Assembly (NCBI RefSeq): GCF_028610625.1
Contig: NZ_JAQQWU010000001.1
Location: forward strand, 1 to 64,000
DNA from: Guptibacillus spartinae
GTDB taxonomy: Bacteria; Bacillota; Bacilli; Bacillales; Guptibacillaceae
Length of the DNA: 64,000 nt
Direction: 5' to 3'
Shown here piece by piece: positions 43,107-51,464 of the stretch; position 1 is the first letter of the stretch; the number at the start of each line of letters is the position of its first letter. The notes under the pieces are model-generated. The model worked only from the letters and a program-made list of their open reading frames with translations. It was not told the DNA's origin and made no database searches. A program made the translations under genes and the position numbers.

Positions 43107-44136
43107 AAGTAAAGTACTCTAATTTTGCATCAGGGAAGAACTTGTCAATATATCCACCCAGCGTATCTTTCATATCTTGCTGCTGGTCTTTTTGGTAGAC
43201 GTATTTTCCAATGCCGTATTTTCCCCATTTGTACATGCGGTCTTCTTCTTCCATTTCGAGTTTGGTCATCGGATAGTTTTTTTGAATCACGCGTTTTGCT
43301 GGTTTCGTAAAGCGATGCTGAATGAGTTCAAATGTTAAATCTTTTGTTGCGCTTTTTGGAAGCTTAGCTTCTAGTTTCTCAAATAAAGTAAGATAACCTT
43401 CTTTCCAATCCTCATACAAGTAAATAGGCGCAACGATAAAACCGAGTGGATATCCTGCTTCTGCCACTTTCGCTGCTGCTTCAATTCGCTCATCCAGGCG
43501 TGAGGTTCCTGGTTCTAGAAACTTAATCACGTAATCTGCATTCATACTAAAACGAAAACGAGTTCGTCCCTGATGATCAGCATCAAGCAGATGATCAACG
43601 TGTGCGAACTTTGTTACAAAACGAAGGCGGCCATGATCTGATTTGCCAAAGTATTCGATCGCTCGCTTTAGGGTATGCGTTAAATGATCGATGCCAACGA
43701 TATCTGACGTACAAGAAGCCTCAAAACGAGTAGGTTCTGGTGCTCTCTCCTGCATATACTTTTCAGCCGCTTCGAAAATGTCATCTGTATTCACATATGT
43801 TCGAATGTATGGTTTACTCCCCATTGTCGTTTGGAGATAGCAGTAATGACAGTGACCCATGCAACCAGTAGCAAACGGAATCGCATATTCAGCAGACGGT
43901 TTGGATGTATCAAACTTCAGTGTTTTTCTTACCCCAACAACAAGCGTTGATTTTGCGACACGATATTGCTGGAAGTGGTTATCCCCTGGTAGATTTCGAA
44001 CCTGATTGTGAGAGGTTGTTTCTCTAATCTCAATGTTCATTTTTGAAAATTTGTCATGAAGCTCTCGTCCTAATGGATACTCTAAGGCACGTGGTTCCAT
44101 ATAGACGAGTTGAGGCACAAATGGCTTAACCAACAA
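43105..44136 (-). CDS. splB: Spore photoproduct lyase
   Basis: A 343-residue radical-SAM enzyme that repairs spore photoproduct (5-thyminyl-5,6-dihydrothymine) during germination. The 4Fe-4S cluster motif is GCMGHCHYCYL (Cys92, 96, 99). Cys142 in FEASCTSDIVG corresponds to the hydrogen-donor Cys141 of the Bacillus subtilis enzyme. Length and the final GGYIDKFFP are typical. It lies eight bases behind splA in the same direction. Its presence argues strongly for an endospore former. Confidence 0.95.
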   Translation of the reverse strand: MLVKPFVPQLVYMEPRALEYPLGRELHDKFSKMNIEIRETTSHNQVRNLPGDNHFQQYRVAKSTLVVGVRKTLKFDTSKPSAEYAIPFATGCMGHCHYCYLQTTMGSKPYIRTYVNTDDIFEAAEKYMQERAPEPTRFEASCTSDIVGIDHLTHTLKRAIEYFGKSDHGRLRFVTKFAHVDHLLDADHQGRTRFRFSMNADYVIKFLEPGTSRLDERIEAAAKVAEAGYPLGFIVAPIYLYEDWKEGYLTLFEKLEAKLPKSATKDLTFELIQHRFTKPAKRVIQKNYPMTKLEMEEEDRMYKWGKYGIGKYVYQKDQQQDMKDTLGGYIDKFFPDAKLEYFT

Positions 44137-44144
44137 AATTCCTC

Positions 44145-44405
44145 CTATTCAATTGATCCGAAATATGTGGCATATGCTTGTTCGGCTTCTGCTTCTGAGC
44201 GGTAAATCGCAATGTCAGAATCAAGAGGGTAGTAAGTTTCATATAAGAACAAGGCAAGCTGACCTGGTTGGTCAGGATCGTTTACAACGGCTGCTTCCTG
44301 AATATTCGCTACGTTATAGGTATGTGGGTTTCGATACATCACGTAAACTACATCACCTGCGTGATACCCTTGTCCTGAATCATAATTTGAATCATGTAAA
44401 TCCAT
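44145..44405 (-). CDS. splA: Spl operon regulator SplA
   Basis: An 86-residue protein. The core YHAGDVVYVMYRNPHTYNVA, then IQEAAVVNDPDQPGQLALFL and YETYYPLDSDIAIY closely follow SplA of Bacillus subtilis. SplA is a TRAP-like negative regulator of the spl operon. AAAGGAGTGATGAA lies before the ATG. The operon should be read by sigma-G in the forespore; I could not place a convincing sigma-G promoter in the 150 bases upstream. Confidence 0.9.
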   Translation of the reverse strand: MDLHDSNYDSGQGYHAGDVVYVMYRNPHTYNVANIQEAAVVNDPDQPGQLALFLYETYYPLDSDIAIYRSEAEAEQAYATYFGSIE

Positions 44406-44552
44406 TTCATCACTCCTTTACGTTCTACTACCTCATTGTTCCACAAGAGAATGAATTCCTTTCTGGTAAATAACGCCTATTTCAGTCATAAAGCATTGGA
44501 ATCGTGCATACGATGTTCTGTTGACTTAAAGATGAGGGAGGTGTGTGAAGGC

Positions 44553-44753
44553 ATGTTGAAATGGTTAAAGAATTTGTTGCCTTCACAGAAGGTGACAGAT
44601 CAACTATTTGCTCGGTTTAAGGGATACAGAAAATGGAGAGGCGGAGCATGGTATAAAGTATCTGATCGTGTTGCCCCTAAAAAGAGCGTGTGGATGAGAG
44701 AAGTAAAAGATCCAAATGCTTATTATGTATGGAGTCGTGAAATTTACGATTAA
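44553..44753 (+). CDS. Basic small protein of unknown function, 66 residues
   Basis: A strongly basic protein, rich in Lys, Arg and Trp (FKGYRKWRGGAWYKVSDRVA; ending in AYYVWSREIYD). The ATG at 44553 follows GGGAGGTG at acceptable spacing; an in-frame ATG seven codons earlier is an alternative. No family recognised. It ends exactly at a 21-base perfect inverted repeat. Confidence 0.6.
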   Translation: MLKWLKNLLPSQKVTDQLFARFKGYRKWRGGAWYKVSDRVAPKKSVWMREVKDPNAYYVWSREIYD

Positions 44754-44804
44754 ATCCATTAGTCAAAGGCGCCGTGCTCATTCCGGCGCCTTTGACTAAT
44801 GGAT
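44754..44804. repeat. 21-bp perfect inverted repeat
   Basis: Arms of 21 bases pair without mismatch; the 5' arm begins ATCCATTAGTC and ends GGCGCCG, and the 3' arm mirrors it. The loop is nine bases. It begins at the stop codon region of the small basic gene, but no T-tract follows. It directly adjoins dispersed-repeat copy 2, so it may act as a terminator or be part of a mobile palindromic unit. Confidence 0.75.
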
Positions 44805-44842
44805 CGACATACTTTGACATATTACGGGTGGTGACAGGCACC
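44804..44842 (+). repeat. Dispersed repeat, copy 2
   Basis: Contains ACGGGTGGTGACAGGCAC exactly as at 43087-43104, with a related preceding stretch (TCGACATACTTTGACA). Both copies lie on the same strand, shortly after a hairpin. Confidence 0.6.
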
Positions 44843-44976
44843 ATTCATGAATATTGACTCGCAAACTACGTATACTATTTTGTATAATTATGTAAAATGT
44901 CAAGGCGCGGAGAGATGACTTTGAAAAAAAGGACGTGCTTCTAGAAGCAAACAATGCTAGCAAATAGGAGAATACA

Positions 44977-45468
44977 ATGAATATTGTACTTGCCACTACC
45001 CTAATCATTGCTGTTTTTTTGAAAAGCGATTGGAGAAGTTGGGAAAAATATTATCCGGAGATGCTCTATATTGCGTTAGCAGCATCGGTATATGAACTTA
45101 TTGCTTATAAAGAATTTCATCTTTGGGAATTTAAAGAAACAGCTATGCTAAGCAAATTCAATGTTCATTTACTTCACAATCTTGTCGTCAATCCGATCGT
45201 TGTTTTACTCTACTTGTCGAATTACCCCACACAGGGAAAAAAGCTTTTTTATAATCTAAAATGGATCTTTGGGTTTTGGGTGATCGAATGGTTTGCTTCG
45301 ATCTTCCATGTGATTTCCTATCATAACGGGTGGAACCTTATATTGTCACTCCTATTTATTATGGTTATGTTTCCAATGATACGTCTCCATCATTCCAACA
45401 AAACCCTTGCACTTCCTTTATCAGTTGTGATCTCCATCACCCTGTTGCTACTGTTTGGATATATCTAA
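44977..45468 (+). CDS. CBO0543-family membrane protein, second copy
   Basis: A 163-residue protein with four or five membrane helices. EYLL-type and SKFNVHLLHNLVVNPIVVLL segments and WVIEWFASIFHVISYHNGWN match the family's pattern. AGGAGAATAC precedes the ATG. It is only distantly similar to the protein at 40314. Function unknown. Confidence 0.7.
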   Translation: MNIVLATTLIIAVFLKSDWRSWEKYYPEMLYIALAASVYELIAYKEFHLWEFKETAMLSKFNVHLLHNLVVNPIVVLLYLSNYPTQGKKLFYNLKWIFGFWVIEWFASIFHVISYHNGWNLILSLLFIMVMFPMIRLHHSNKTLALPLSVVISITLLLLFGYI

Positions 45469-45834
45469 TCAAACGATAAGAAAAAAGGTGCATTTGTTAT
45501 ACCTACATAGGAAGATGATCGATCGTATTAAAAGTAAATGGCAGCGTATGGTACCGAGTGGTATTGCCCGCTGCCTTTTCCTATGAATAAAAAACAATTA
45601 TACTAAAGGAAATATCAGTAAAAAAAGAAGTAGTGCTAAACGTTTTTATTTGAATCCATCCTTAATCGAAACGTTGTTTGAATGAAGAGAAACTTCTTTA
45701 GTCGATGATGGAAAAACAACGGGAGTTGGGACGAAAACAGGTTCTCCTACATATAAAGTACAATGAGCGCCACTTTTGTAAAAGGTGCATCAACATGAAG
45801 GTTTCAAGGTTATTGAAAGAGGAGGACTAACAGA
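45469..45834. other. Intergenic region with a terminator-like hairpin
   Basis: GGCAGCG (45540-45546) pairs with CGCTGCC (45569-45575), with inner pairing around GGTACC, followed by TTTTCC; it probably ends the CBO0543 gene. The rest holds no feature I can support apart from the ribosome binding site of the HD gene. Confidence 0.5.
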
Positions 45835-46398
45835 ATGAACGCTTTTCATATGATAACCTTTATTAAAGAATTAGAACGTTTAAAAGAGACAACCCGGACG
45901 GCATACATGAGAAGCGGAAGGCGCGAGAGTGTGGCAGAACATTCCTGGCGTCTCGCGATGTTTGCTTTTGCCCTAAGTGACGAATTCCCTGAACTCGATC
46001 GCTATCGTGTTCTGTCTATGTGTCTGGTGCACGACCTTGGTGAAGCTTATGACGGCGATGTGTCTGCAACTATTCCTGTAGATCAACAAGAAAAGATCAA
46101 AAAAGAGGAAGAGGCTGTACAGCGTCTTACTTCTTCGCTTGAGGAGAGAGAAAAAGCCTCCATACTTTCTCTATGTCAGGAGTATAATCGTGGAAAAACG
46201 AAAGAAGCCCGCTTTGTAAAAGCACTTGATAAAATGGAGACGATCATTCAGCATACACAGGGCACGAATCCACCAGGCTTTGATTATGAGTTTAACCTTA
46301 CTTATGGAAAAGAGTACGCCGAATATGATGAATTAGTAAAATTAATCCGCAAGGAAATTGATAAGGAAACGGTTAAAAAAATGAATGAAGATGCTTAA
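45835..46398 (+). CDS. HD-domain phosphohydrolase (YfbR/YpgQ-like)
   Basis: A 187-residue HD-domain protein. The metal ligands appear as AEHSWRL (His36), CLVHDLGEAYDGD (His66, Asp67) and a later KALDKMETIIQ (Asp about 138). This matches HD_3 enzymes that remove phosphate from nucleotides such as dNMPs (5'-deoxynucleotidases). AAGAGGAGG lies upstream of the ATG. A histidine phosphatase gene follows by 24 bases, so a two-gene operon of small phosphatases is likely. Confidence 0.88.
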   Translation: MNAFHMITFIKELERLKETTRTAYMRSGRRESVAEHSWRLAMFAFALSDEFPELDRYRVLSMCLVHDLGEAYDGDVSATIPVDQQEKIKKEEEAVQRLTSSLEEREKASILSLCQEYNRGKTKEARFVKALDKMETIIQHTQGTNPPGFDYEFNLTYGKEYAEYDELVKLIRKEIDKETVKKMNEDA

Positions 46399-46422
46399 CA
46401 GCTAACATAAAGGAGAATGCCA

Positions 46423-46971
46423 GTGAAAATTAAACTGATTCGTCATGGGAAATCTGCATGTGATTTTTCAAAACGTTTAACAAGTCAGAATTATCGTGAA
46501 TGGGTGAGAAAATACGGGGAGGAAGGAATCTGTGATTTAGCCCCTGCTGATGTACAACTCGCTTTGAGCGAGTCCACACTTGTTTTAACTAGTGACTTAA
46601 AACGTGCCATCGATTCCGCGAAAACAGCGGATACCATACAAAGCGATCCCCTCTACCGAGAACTGGATCTTCCTCATTTCCACGTGAACTTTCTTAAGCT
46701 CACTCCCCGTATCTGGACAGTCCTTTATCGTTCCCTTTGGCTAATTGGTTTTTCAAAACAGGCTGAAACTCGAAAGCAAGCGAAGAAACGAGCAGCAGTG
46801 GCAGCGGAACAATTAGAGAATCACGCGATCACATATGGTACTGTCGCTCTGGTCGGGCACGGCTTTTTTAATCGCTACCTTGGCCGTTCATTAAAAAAAC
46901 GAGGCTGGGAGATGGATGGCAATAAAGGATCTGCAAACTGGACAATCCATACGTATGATAAAAAAAGATAA
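46423..46971 (+). CDS. Histidine phosphatase family protein
   Basis: A 182-residue member of the phosphoglycerate-mutase-like superfamily. The phosphohistidine motif is LIRHGKSAC near the N-terminus; a second histidine occurs in VALVGHGFFNRYLG. The central part LTSDLKRAIDSAKTAD is also typical. The GTG at 46423 is chosen because AAAGGAG is then seven bases upstream; an ATG two codons earlier is too close. Substrate unknown. Confidence 0.85.
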   Translation: MKIKLIRHGKSACDFSKRLTSQNYREWVRKYGEEGICDLAPADVQLALSESTLVLTSDLKRAIDSAKTADTIQSDPLYRELDLPHFHVNFLKLTPRIWTVLYRSLWLIGFSKQAETRKQAKKRAAVAAEQLENHAITYGTVALVGHGFFNRYLGRSLKKRGWEMDGNKGSANWTIHTYDKKR

Positions 46972-47445
46972 GCCGTTCATTGAATTCTTTCTTATTATGT
47001 TGAAATATTTTTAGCTGTACGGGTAGAAGTAACATGGAAAACGAAAGATTGTCGAGAGAACTTTGATCATACAGAATGATTTGGGTAACGGGCTATCGAT
47101 GAGAGCGTTTACGCAATTTTAATCTTCAGTTAAGTAAAGTACCTTTCAACAAAAGCATCGATGACACACATTTTAATTTTACCGACCCTACTTCTGACGA
47201 TTATCATGATGGACAACCCAACAATGTTATCGCAGCAAAGCATAAACGATGAAGCTTAAGAGCCTTGAGCAGATTGCTTAAAAATCAAGGGGTTGTCAAA
47301 AATAAAAAAGCAGGTAAAATGGACGCAAGGTTTAAGAAATCATCTGTTTAGCATCATAGAAAAACAGGCGAAACATATCATGGAAGTATAGAGAACAAAC
47401 TGTTCCAATGAGGAACCATTACATGCTAGAAAGGGGAAAGAAATC
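46972..47445. other. 474-base stretch without a recognisable gene
   Basis: All frames contain frequent stops. A short stretch around 47270-47360 encodes basic residues in one frame (LKNQGVVKNKKAGKMDARFK) and may be decayed coding sequence, but I see no start or family. The ribosome binding site of the next gene (AAAGGGGAAAG) is at the right end. Confidence 0.3.
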
Positions 47446-47691
47446 ATGAATCGTTCAGTGGTCTGTCCATGTGAGGGTGTTATTGAAAAGATCTTTGTCA
47501 ATCATTCCTCCCGAGTTTATGAGTGGGAGCCTATGTTTGTCATTCGAAACGGACAGGGCAATATTGAGAAAATTACGCTAGGAGTAAGCGGAGAAATTTC
47601 TGAACTTCATGTGAAAGAGAATGATCGCGTGACAGGCGGGCACATTCTTGCATCAATGAAAGAAGATGATTTTGTAACAGGAAGCGATTAA
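47446..47691 (+). CDS. Stand-alone biotinyl/lipoyl-like barrel protein
   Basis: An 81-residue protein with the fold pattern of biotinyl/lipoyl carrier domains: CPCEGVIEKIFV, FVIRNGQG, VSGEISELHVKENDRVTGGH, ILASM. The lysine-containing turn (MKM in BCCP) is absent, so it is unlikely to carry biotin. It may bind a partner enzyme or be a hybrid-barrel remnant. AAAGGGG precedes the ATG. It is followed by a strong terminator, so it is a single-gene unit. Confidence 0.72.
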   Translation: MNRSVVCPCEGVIEKIFVNHSSRVYEWEPMFVIRNGQGNIEKITLGVSGEISELHVKENDRVTGGHILASMKEDDFVTGSD

Positions 47692-47737
47692 TGATCGGTT
47701 GATGCCGAACACATTTTAAATAAGAATGAAACCAGCT

Positions 47738-47783
47738 GGCGCAAGCATCTTACGGGCTACCGTAATGCTTGTGCCTTTTTTTG
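47738..47783 (+). terminator. Terminator of the lipoyl-like gene
   Basis: GGCGCAAGCAT pairs with ATGCTTGTGCC, with inner TACGG/CCGTA, and is followed by seven T residues. Confidence 0.85.
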
Positions 47784-47912
47784 AACGTGGTCCGATTAAC
47801 AAAAGTTTCTTTTGAATTTCTAATGAATTTGTCTTGCAGGATCACCCGTTTTTTAGTAAAGTACACATATATTACACCCCAGATGGACAAATGTTTTTGT
47901 ATGGAGGACACT

Positions 47913-49103
47913 ATGAAGAAGATTGGACTATTACCACGTATTCTTATTGCTATTGCACTTGGTATCGTAATCGGCGCTTTTCTCCCAGACTGGATCGTGC
48001 GACTATTTGCGACATTCAACGGGATTTTTGGGAATTTCCTCGGTTTTGCGATTCCATTAATCATTATCGGGTTTATTGCACCTGGAATCGGTGAGATCGG
48101 AAAAGGCGCAGGAAAGTTAATCGGAATTACAACATCGGTTGCCTATCTTTCTACGTTTCTTGCTGGTTTGCTTGCGTTCTTTGCGGCAAGAAATCTTTAT
48201 CCGTTCTTTCTTGAAACCGGTGGAGCTGCATCAGAAATGGCAAACCCAGAAGAGTCATTGTTAAAACCGTTTTTTGAAGTTGAAATTCCGCCAATTATGG
48301 GTGTAATGACAGCACTCGTTCTGGCGTTTACACTCGGTCTTGGCATGGCAGCGATGAAGGGAACCATGTTAAAAGGCGTGATGGGTGAGTTTCGCACAAT
48401 TGTGGAGAAAGTGATTAGCTTCGTCATTATTCCTTTACTACCGCTTCATATTCTTGGTATCTTTGCGAACATGACAAGCGCTGGGCAAGTTCAAACGATC
48501 TTAAGCGTCTTCGCAAAAGTATTCGTCATGATTATCCTTCTTCACCTGACAATGCTATTGATACAATATAGCGTAACTGGTGCCGCTACTTCACGGAATC
48601 CGTTTAAGCTTCTAAAAGGGATGATGCCGGCGTATTTTACAGCTCTTGGTACACAGTCTTCTGCTTCAACGATTCCTGTAACGTTAAGACAAACGAAAAA
48701 GAATGGTGTACGTGAGAAAATTGCGGATTTTAGCGTACCGCTTCTCGCAACCATTCATCTTTCAGGAAGTACCATTACCATCGTATCTTGTGCGATGGCG
48801 GTGATGATGCTAAATGGACAAGATCCAACTTTTGCATCAATCATTCCATTTATCCTGATGCTAGGTGTGACGATGATTGCGGCACCTGGCGTACCGGGTG
48901 GGGCTGTAATGGCTGCGATTGGGTTACTAGAAACGATGCTAGGATTTGATTCAACGATGATCTCTCTTATGATCGCGTTGTATCTCGCCCAAGATAGCTT
49001 CGGCACAGCCTGCAACGTAACAGGTGATGGCGCCTTATCGGGTCTTGTTGATCGATTAACGAGAAAGAAAACATCAATCAAAAGAGCAGTGAAAGCTGGA
49101 TAA
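47913..49103 (+). CDS. Dicarboxylate/amino acid:cation symporter (DAACS)
   Basis: A 396-residue membrane protein of the GltP/GltT/DctA fold. Signs: IPLIIIGFIAPGIGEIG (helix 2-3), TALGTQSSASTIPVTLRQ (the serine-rich HP1 loop), SGSTITIVSCAM (helix 7), and MLGVTMIAAPGVPGGAVMAA (HP2). It takes up glutamate, aspartate or C4-dicarboxylates with sodium or protons. The ATG at 47913 is preceded by GGAGGACACT. An earlier in-frame start would run through the previous terminator. It ends at a strong terminator. Confidence 0.92.
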   Translation: MKKIGLLPRILIAIALGIVIGAFLPDWIVRLFATFNGIFGNFLGFAIPLIIIGFIAPGIGEIGKGAGKLIGITTSVAYLSTFLAGLLAFFAARNLYPFFLETGGAASEMANPEESLLKPFFEVEIPPIMGVMTALVLAFTLGLGMAAMKGTMLKGVMGEFRTIVEKVISFVIIPLLPLHILGIFANMTSAGQVQTILSVFAKVFVMIILLHLTMLLIQYSVTGAATSRNPFKLLKGMMPAYFTALGTQSSASTIPVTLRQTKKNGVREKIADFSVPLLATIHLSGSTITIVSCAMAVMMLNGQDPTFASIIPFILMLGVTMIAAPGVPGGAVMAAIGLLETMLGFDSTMISLMIALYLAQDSFGTACNVTGDGALSGLVDRLTRKKTSIKRAVKAG

Positions 49104-49111
49104 AGGTTTTG

Positions 49112-49145
49112 AAGTGGACAGGCATTCGCCTGTCCACTTTTTTTG
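49112..49145 (+). terminator. Terminator of the DAACS gene
   Basis: AAGTGGACAGGC pairs with GCCTGTCCACTT around ATTC, followed by a T-tract. Confidence 0.9.
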
Positions 49146-49227
49146 TATACTCATCTCATTATTCATAAGGTAAAAAGGATTTCGCTCTGATGCTCTTGAA
49201 TTGAATGGAGTTGAGGGGGAGAAAGTG

Positions 49228-49980
49228 ATGAAAAAGACAATTTTAAACGAAAATAAAAAGAGCTGGGATAAAGTGGCGCATCATTTTAATGGCATAGACG
49301 CACTTCCTGCTTATGGTCCTTATGCACAAACAGAAGACGAACTACACCTCTTTAGTGAAGTGGAAAATGCAAAAGTCCTTGAAATCGGCTATGGTAGTGG
49401 CCATTCGCTTCGCTATATGGCGAATAGGGGAGCATCTGAACTTTGGGGAGTCGATTTGTCTGAAGAACAAAGAAGGATCGCTGAAAATACGCTAGCTGGT
49501 TTATCAGCTAACTTATATTGTGCGCCAATGGAACAAGAGATCCATCTACCGAAAAATTATTTCGATTACGTTTATTCGATCTATGCGATTGGGTGGACGA
49601 CGGATCTGAAAAGTACATTTGAACTAATTTATTCTTACTTAAAGAAGGGAGGAAGCTTTATTTTTAGCTGGGACCATCCTCTCTATGTACATTTAAAAAG
49701 TGAGAATGGGGAGATCAAGCTAAACGGTTCTTATCAAAAGGAAGGTCTCCATACGTTTGAAGATTTTAAAGGAGAAGGCGTATCGATGGGGATTCATAAG
49801 CGGAAAATGGCCACTTATATTAATGAGTTAATTCAGGCTGGTTTTACCATTGATGAAATGATTGAAAGTGATGTAGGCGAGGAATATAGTGGAAAAGAGT
49901 GCGCGTCATCTGATCGTTACTATTCTCTTTATAAAGCGAGAAAATTTCCAACCACAATGATTCTTAAAGCAGGTAAATAG
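49228..49980 (+). CDS. SAM-dependent methyltransferase
   Basis: A 250-residue class I methyltransferase. Motif I is VLEIGYGSGHSLRYM (about 56-70), followed by ELWGVDLSEEQRRIAE; YSYLKKGGSFIFSWDHPLYV is the region after motif III. It resembles Methyltransf_11 proteins. The ATG at 49228 is favoured by GAGGGGGAGAAA at seven bases. The substrate is unknown, and it is transcribed alone. Confidence 0.85.
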   Translation: MKKTILNENKKSWDKVAHHFNGIDALPAYGPYAQTEDELHLFSEVENAKVLEIGYGSGHSLRYMANRGASELWGVDLSEEQRRIAENTLAGLSANLYCAPMEQEIHLPKNYFDYVYSIYAIGWTTDLKSTFELIYSYLKKGGSFIFSWDHPLYVHLKSENGEIKLNGSYQKEGLHTFEDFKGEGVSMGIHKRKMATYINELIQAGFTIDEMIESDVGEEYSGKECASSDRYYSLYKARKFPTTMILKAGK

Positions 49981-50093
49981 AGGCTGGAGTAGACTAGGAA
50001 AAGCACGGCTGATTCTTTTGGAAGAAAACGGAACTTTACTTAGGCCAATTCGTAACCTTTAAGAAGAGTCTCTTATGAAGGATGTGAATTGGT

Positions 50094-50540
50094 TTGATAG
50101 TGAAATTTCTCGCAAGCTTTTGCTTCCTAGTTATGGCCGTTGTTTTTGCGTTCGTCTTTAGCAAGGTGTCTTCTTTTGTTGAAAAGCACATATTAAATAG
50201 ACTTTGTGTGCAAGAGCAGATAATTGTTATAACAATAGGAACAGTTCTCTTTGAAGCAGGACTTGTGCTACTTTTAGCGAAAGTGATTGCATGGTCTATT
50301 ATTGATTCTTTGTTTGTGGCAAGTCTATTGCTACTTGCAATGATCTGGTTACCTGCTTATTTTAGACCCTATCAAGAGAATGCTAGTCGGACTGTTGGGA
50401 AGTTTCATAGAGGTATTCACTCAGGTGAAATCGAGGTACATAAGTTCGGTTCGATGCATCCATTTTTTATTGGAACGTTGATCTTTTGTGCGGTAGGCTT
50501 GCTTACTGTCTTTGGCTATTATTTTTCATATTTTATATAG
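50094..50540 (+). CDS. Integral membrane protein of unknown function
   Basis: A 148-residue protein with four hydrophobic segments (about 2-24, 42-60, 66-86, 125-146). A basic loop (KFHRGIHSGEIEVHKFG) precedes the last helix. The start is TTG with GAAGGATG upstream, rather weak. No family recognised. Confidence 0.65.
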   Translation: MIVKFLASFCFLVMAVVFAFVFSKVSSFVEKHILNRLCVQEQIIVITIGTVLFEAGLVLLLAKVIAWSIIDSLFVASLLLLAMIWLPAYFRPYQENASRTVGKFHRGIHSGEIEVHKFGSMHPFFIGTLIFCAVGLLTVFGYYFSYFI

Positions 50541-50807
50541 AAAATCGGATGAAGAACATATTCATACAAGGTGCCACCTTTAGGTATTCGACTAAGGAGA
50601 TAAAAATAGATGGCATCATCACAAAAAAATAAAAATATGTAACGCAGTTTCGATTGAATTCATGCTTTTACCTCTCCTTCATAGCGTGTTGTTCAGTATT
50701 GGCAGTGGGGAAGGTTTTATACGTTTGACAGGGGATGAATCAAATAGCTAGACGAATGAATTGTAACCTTTTAAGATGTAGGTACTGAATCATAAAGGAG
50801 CTTCGAT
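50541..50807. other. Gene-free spacer
   Basis: Nothing supported here apart from a small AAGGTGCCACCTTTAGG dyad-like stretch near 50569. No open frame with a ribosome binding site. Confidence 0.3.
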
Positions 50808-51434
50808 ATGAATTTTGTCGCATTAGATTTTGAAACCGCCAACTCGTCAAGAGGAAGTGTATGTTCGATTGGCCTTGTAGAATATGAACATGGTCAACTT
50901 GTTCGAGAATATTACCGTTTGGTCAAACCGAAACAAAATGTCTTTTCAGGGATCAACGTGAGCATTCACGGGATTACAAAAGAGGATGTAGCGAATGAGC
51001 CGGAATTTGATGTTCTTTGGAAAGAGGAAATTCGAGATCTAGTGGAGGGGAAATTTTTGATTGCTCATAATGCCCAGTTTGATATGAGCGTACTACGAGC
51101 AGTTCTTGATCAGTATAACCTGCCTTATCCGATGCTGGCTTATAATTGTACGGTGAATCTATCAAAAAAGACGTGGACGCTACCAAAGTATAAATTAAAT
51201 GTAGTCTCCGATTATCTTGGTATCCAACTCGACCATCACCATGCACTAGATGATGCAAGAGCTTCTGCTCAAATTTTCCTGAAAATAGCTGAGGCGTTAA
51301 ATACCAACGATGTCAAAGAAGTCATTGAGAAGACTGGTACAGCGAATGGCGTTCTTTTTGATAGCGGTTATGAATCCGCAAAATTGCATAAGAAGAACAC
51401 AAAGAAAACCCCTGCATCCAAAATTCGCTCATGA
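50808..51434 (+). CDS. DEDDh 3'-5' exonuclease
   Basis: A 208-residue nuclease of the DnaQ/PolC-epsilon type. Exo I is VALDFETANSSRGSVCSIGL (Asp7, Glu9), Exo II is FLIAHNAQFDMSVLR, and Exo III is HHHALDDARASAQ with the DEDDh histidine. Exonuclease part ends near 168; the remaining basic tail (HKKNTKKTPASKI) has no known domain. It trims DNA or RNA 3' ends. AAGGAG lies before the ATG. The terminator overlaps its last codons. Confidence 0.9.
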   Translation: MNFVALDFETANSSRGSVCSIGLVEYEHGQLVREYYRLVKPKQNVFSGINVSIHGITKEDVANEPEFDVLWKEEIRDLVEGKFLIAHNAQFDMSVLRAVLDQYNLPYPMLAYNCTVNLSKKTWTLPKYKLNVVSDYLGIQLDHHHALDDARASAQIFLKIAEALNTNDVKEVIEKTGTANGVLFDSGYESAKLHKKNTKKTPASKIRS

Positions 51435-51455
51435 ATTTTGGTGAGGGGTTTTTTG
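51405..51455. terminator. Terminator overlapping the exonuclease 3' end
   Basis: AAAACCCCT pairs with AGGGGTTTT and an inner CAAAATTC pairs with GAATTTTG, followed by a T-tract. It starts inside the coding sequence and serves the convergent rex gene as well. Confidence 0.8.
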
Positions 51456-51464
51456 TTTAAAACG

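Noticed and set aside
45705-45830. Forty-codon open frame (MMEKQRELGRK...) before the HD gene
   Set aside because: No ribosome binding site before the ATG, odd composition, and it overlaps the binding site of the real gene.
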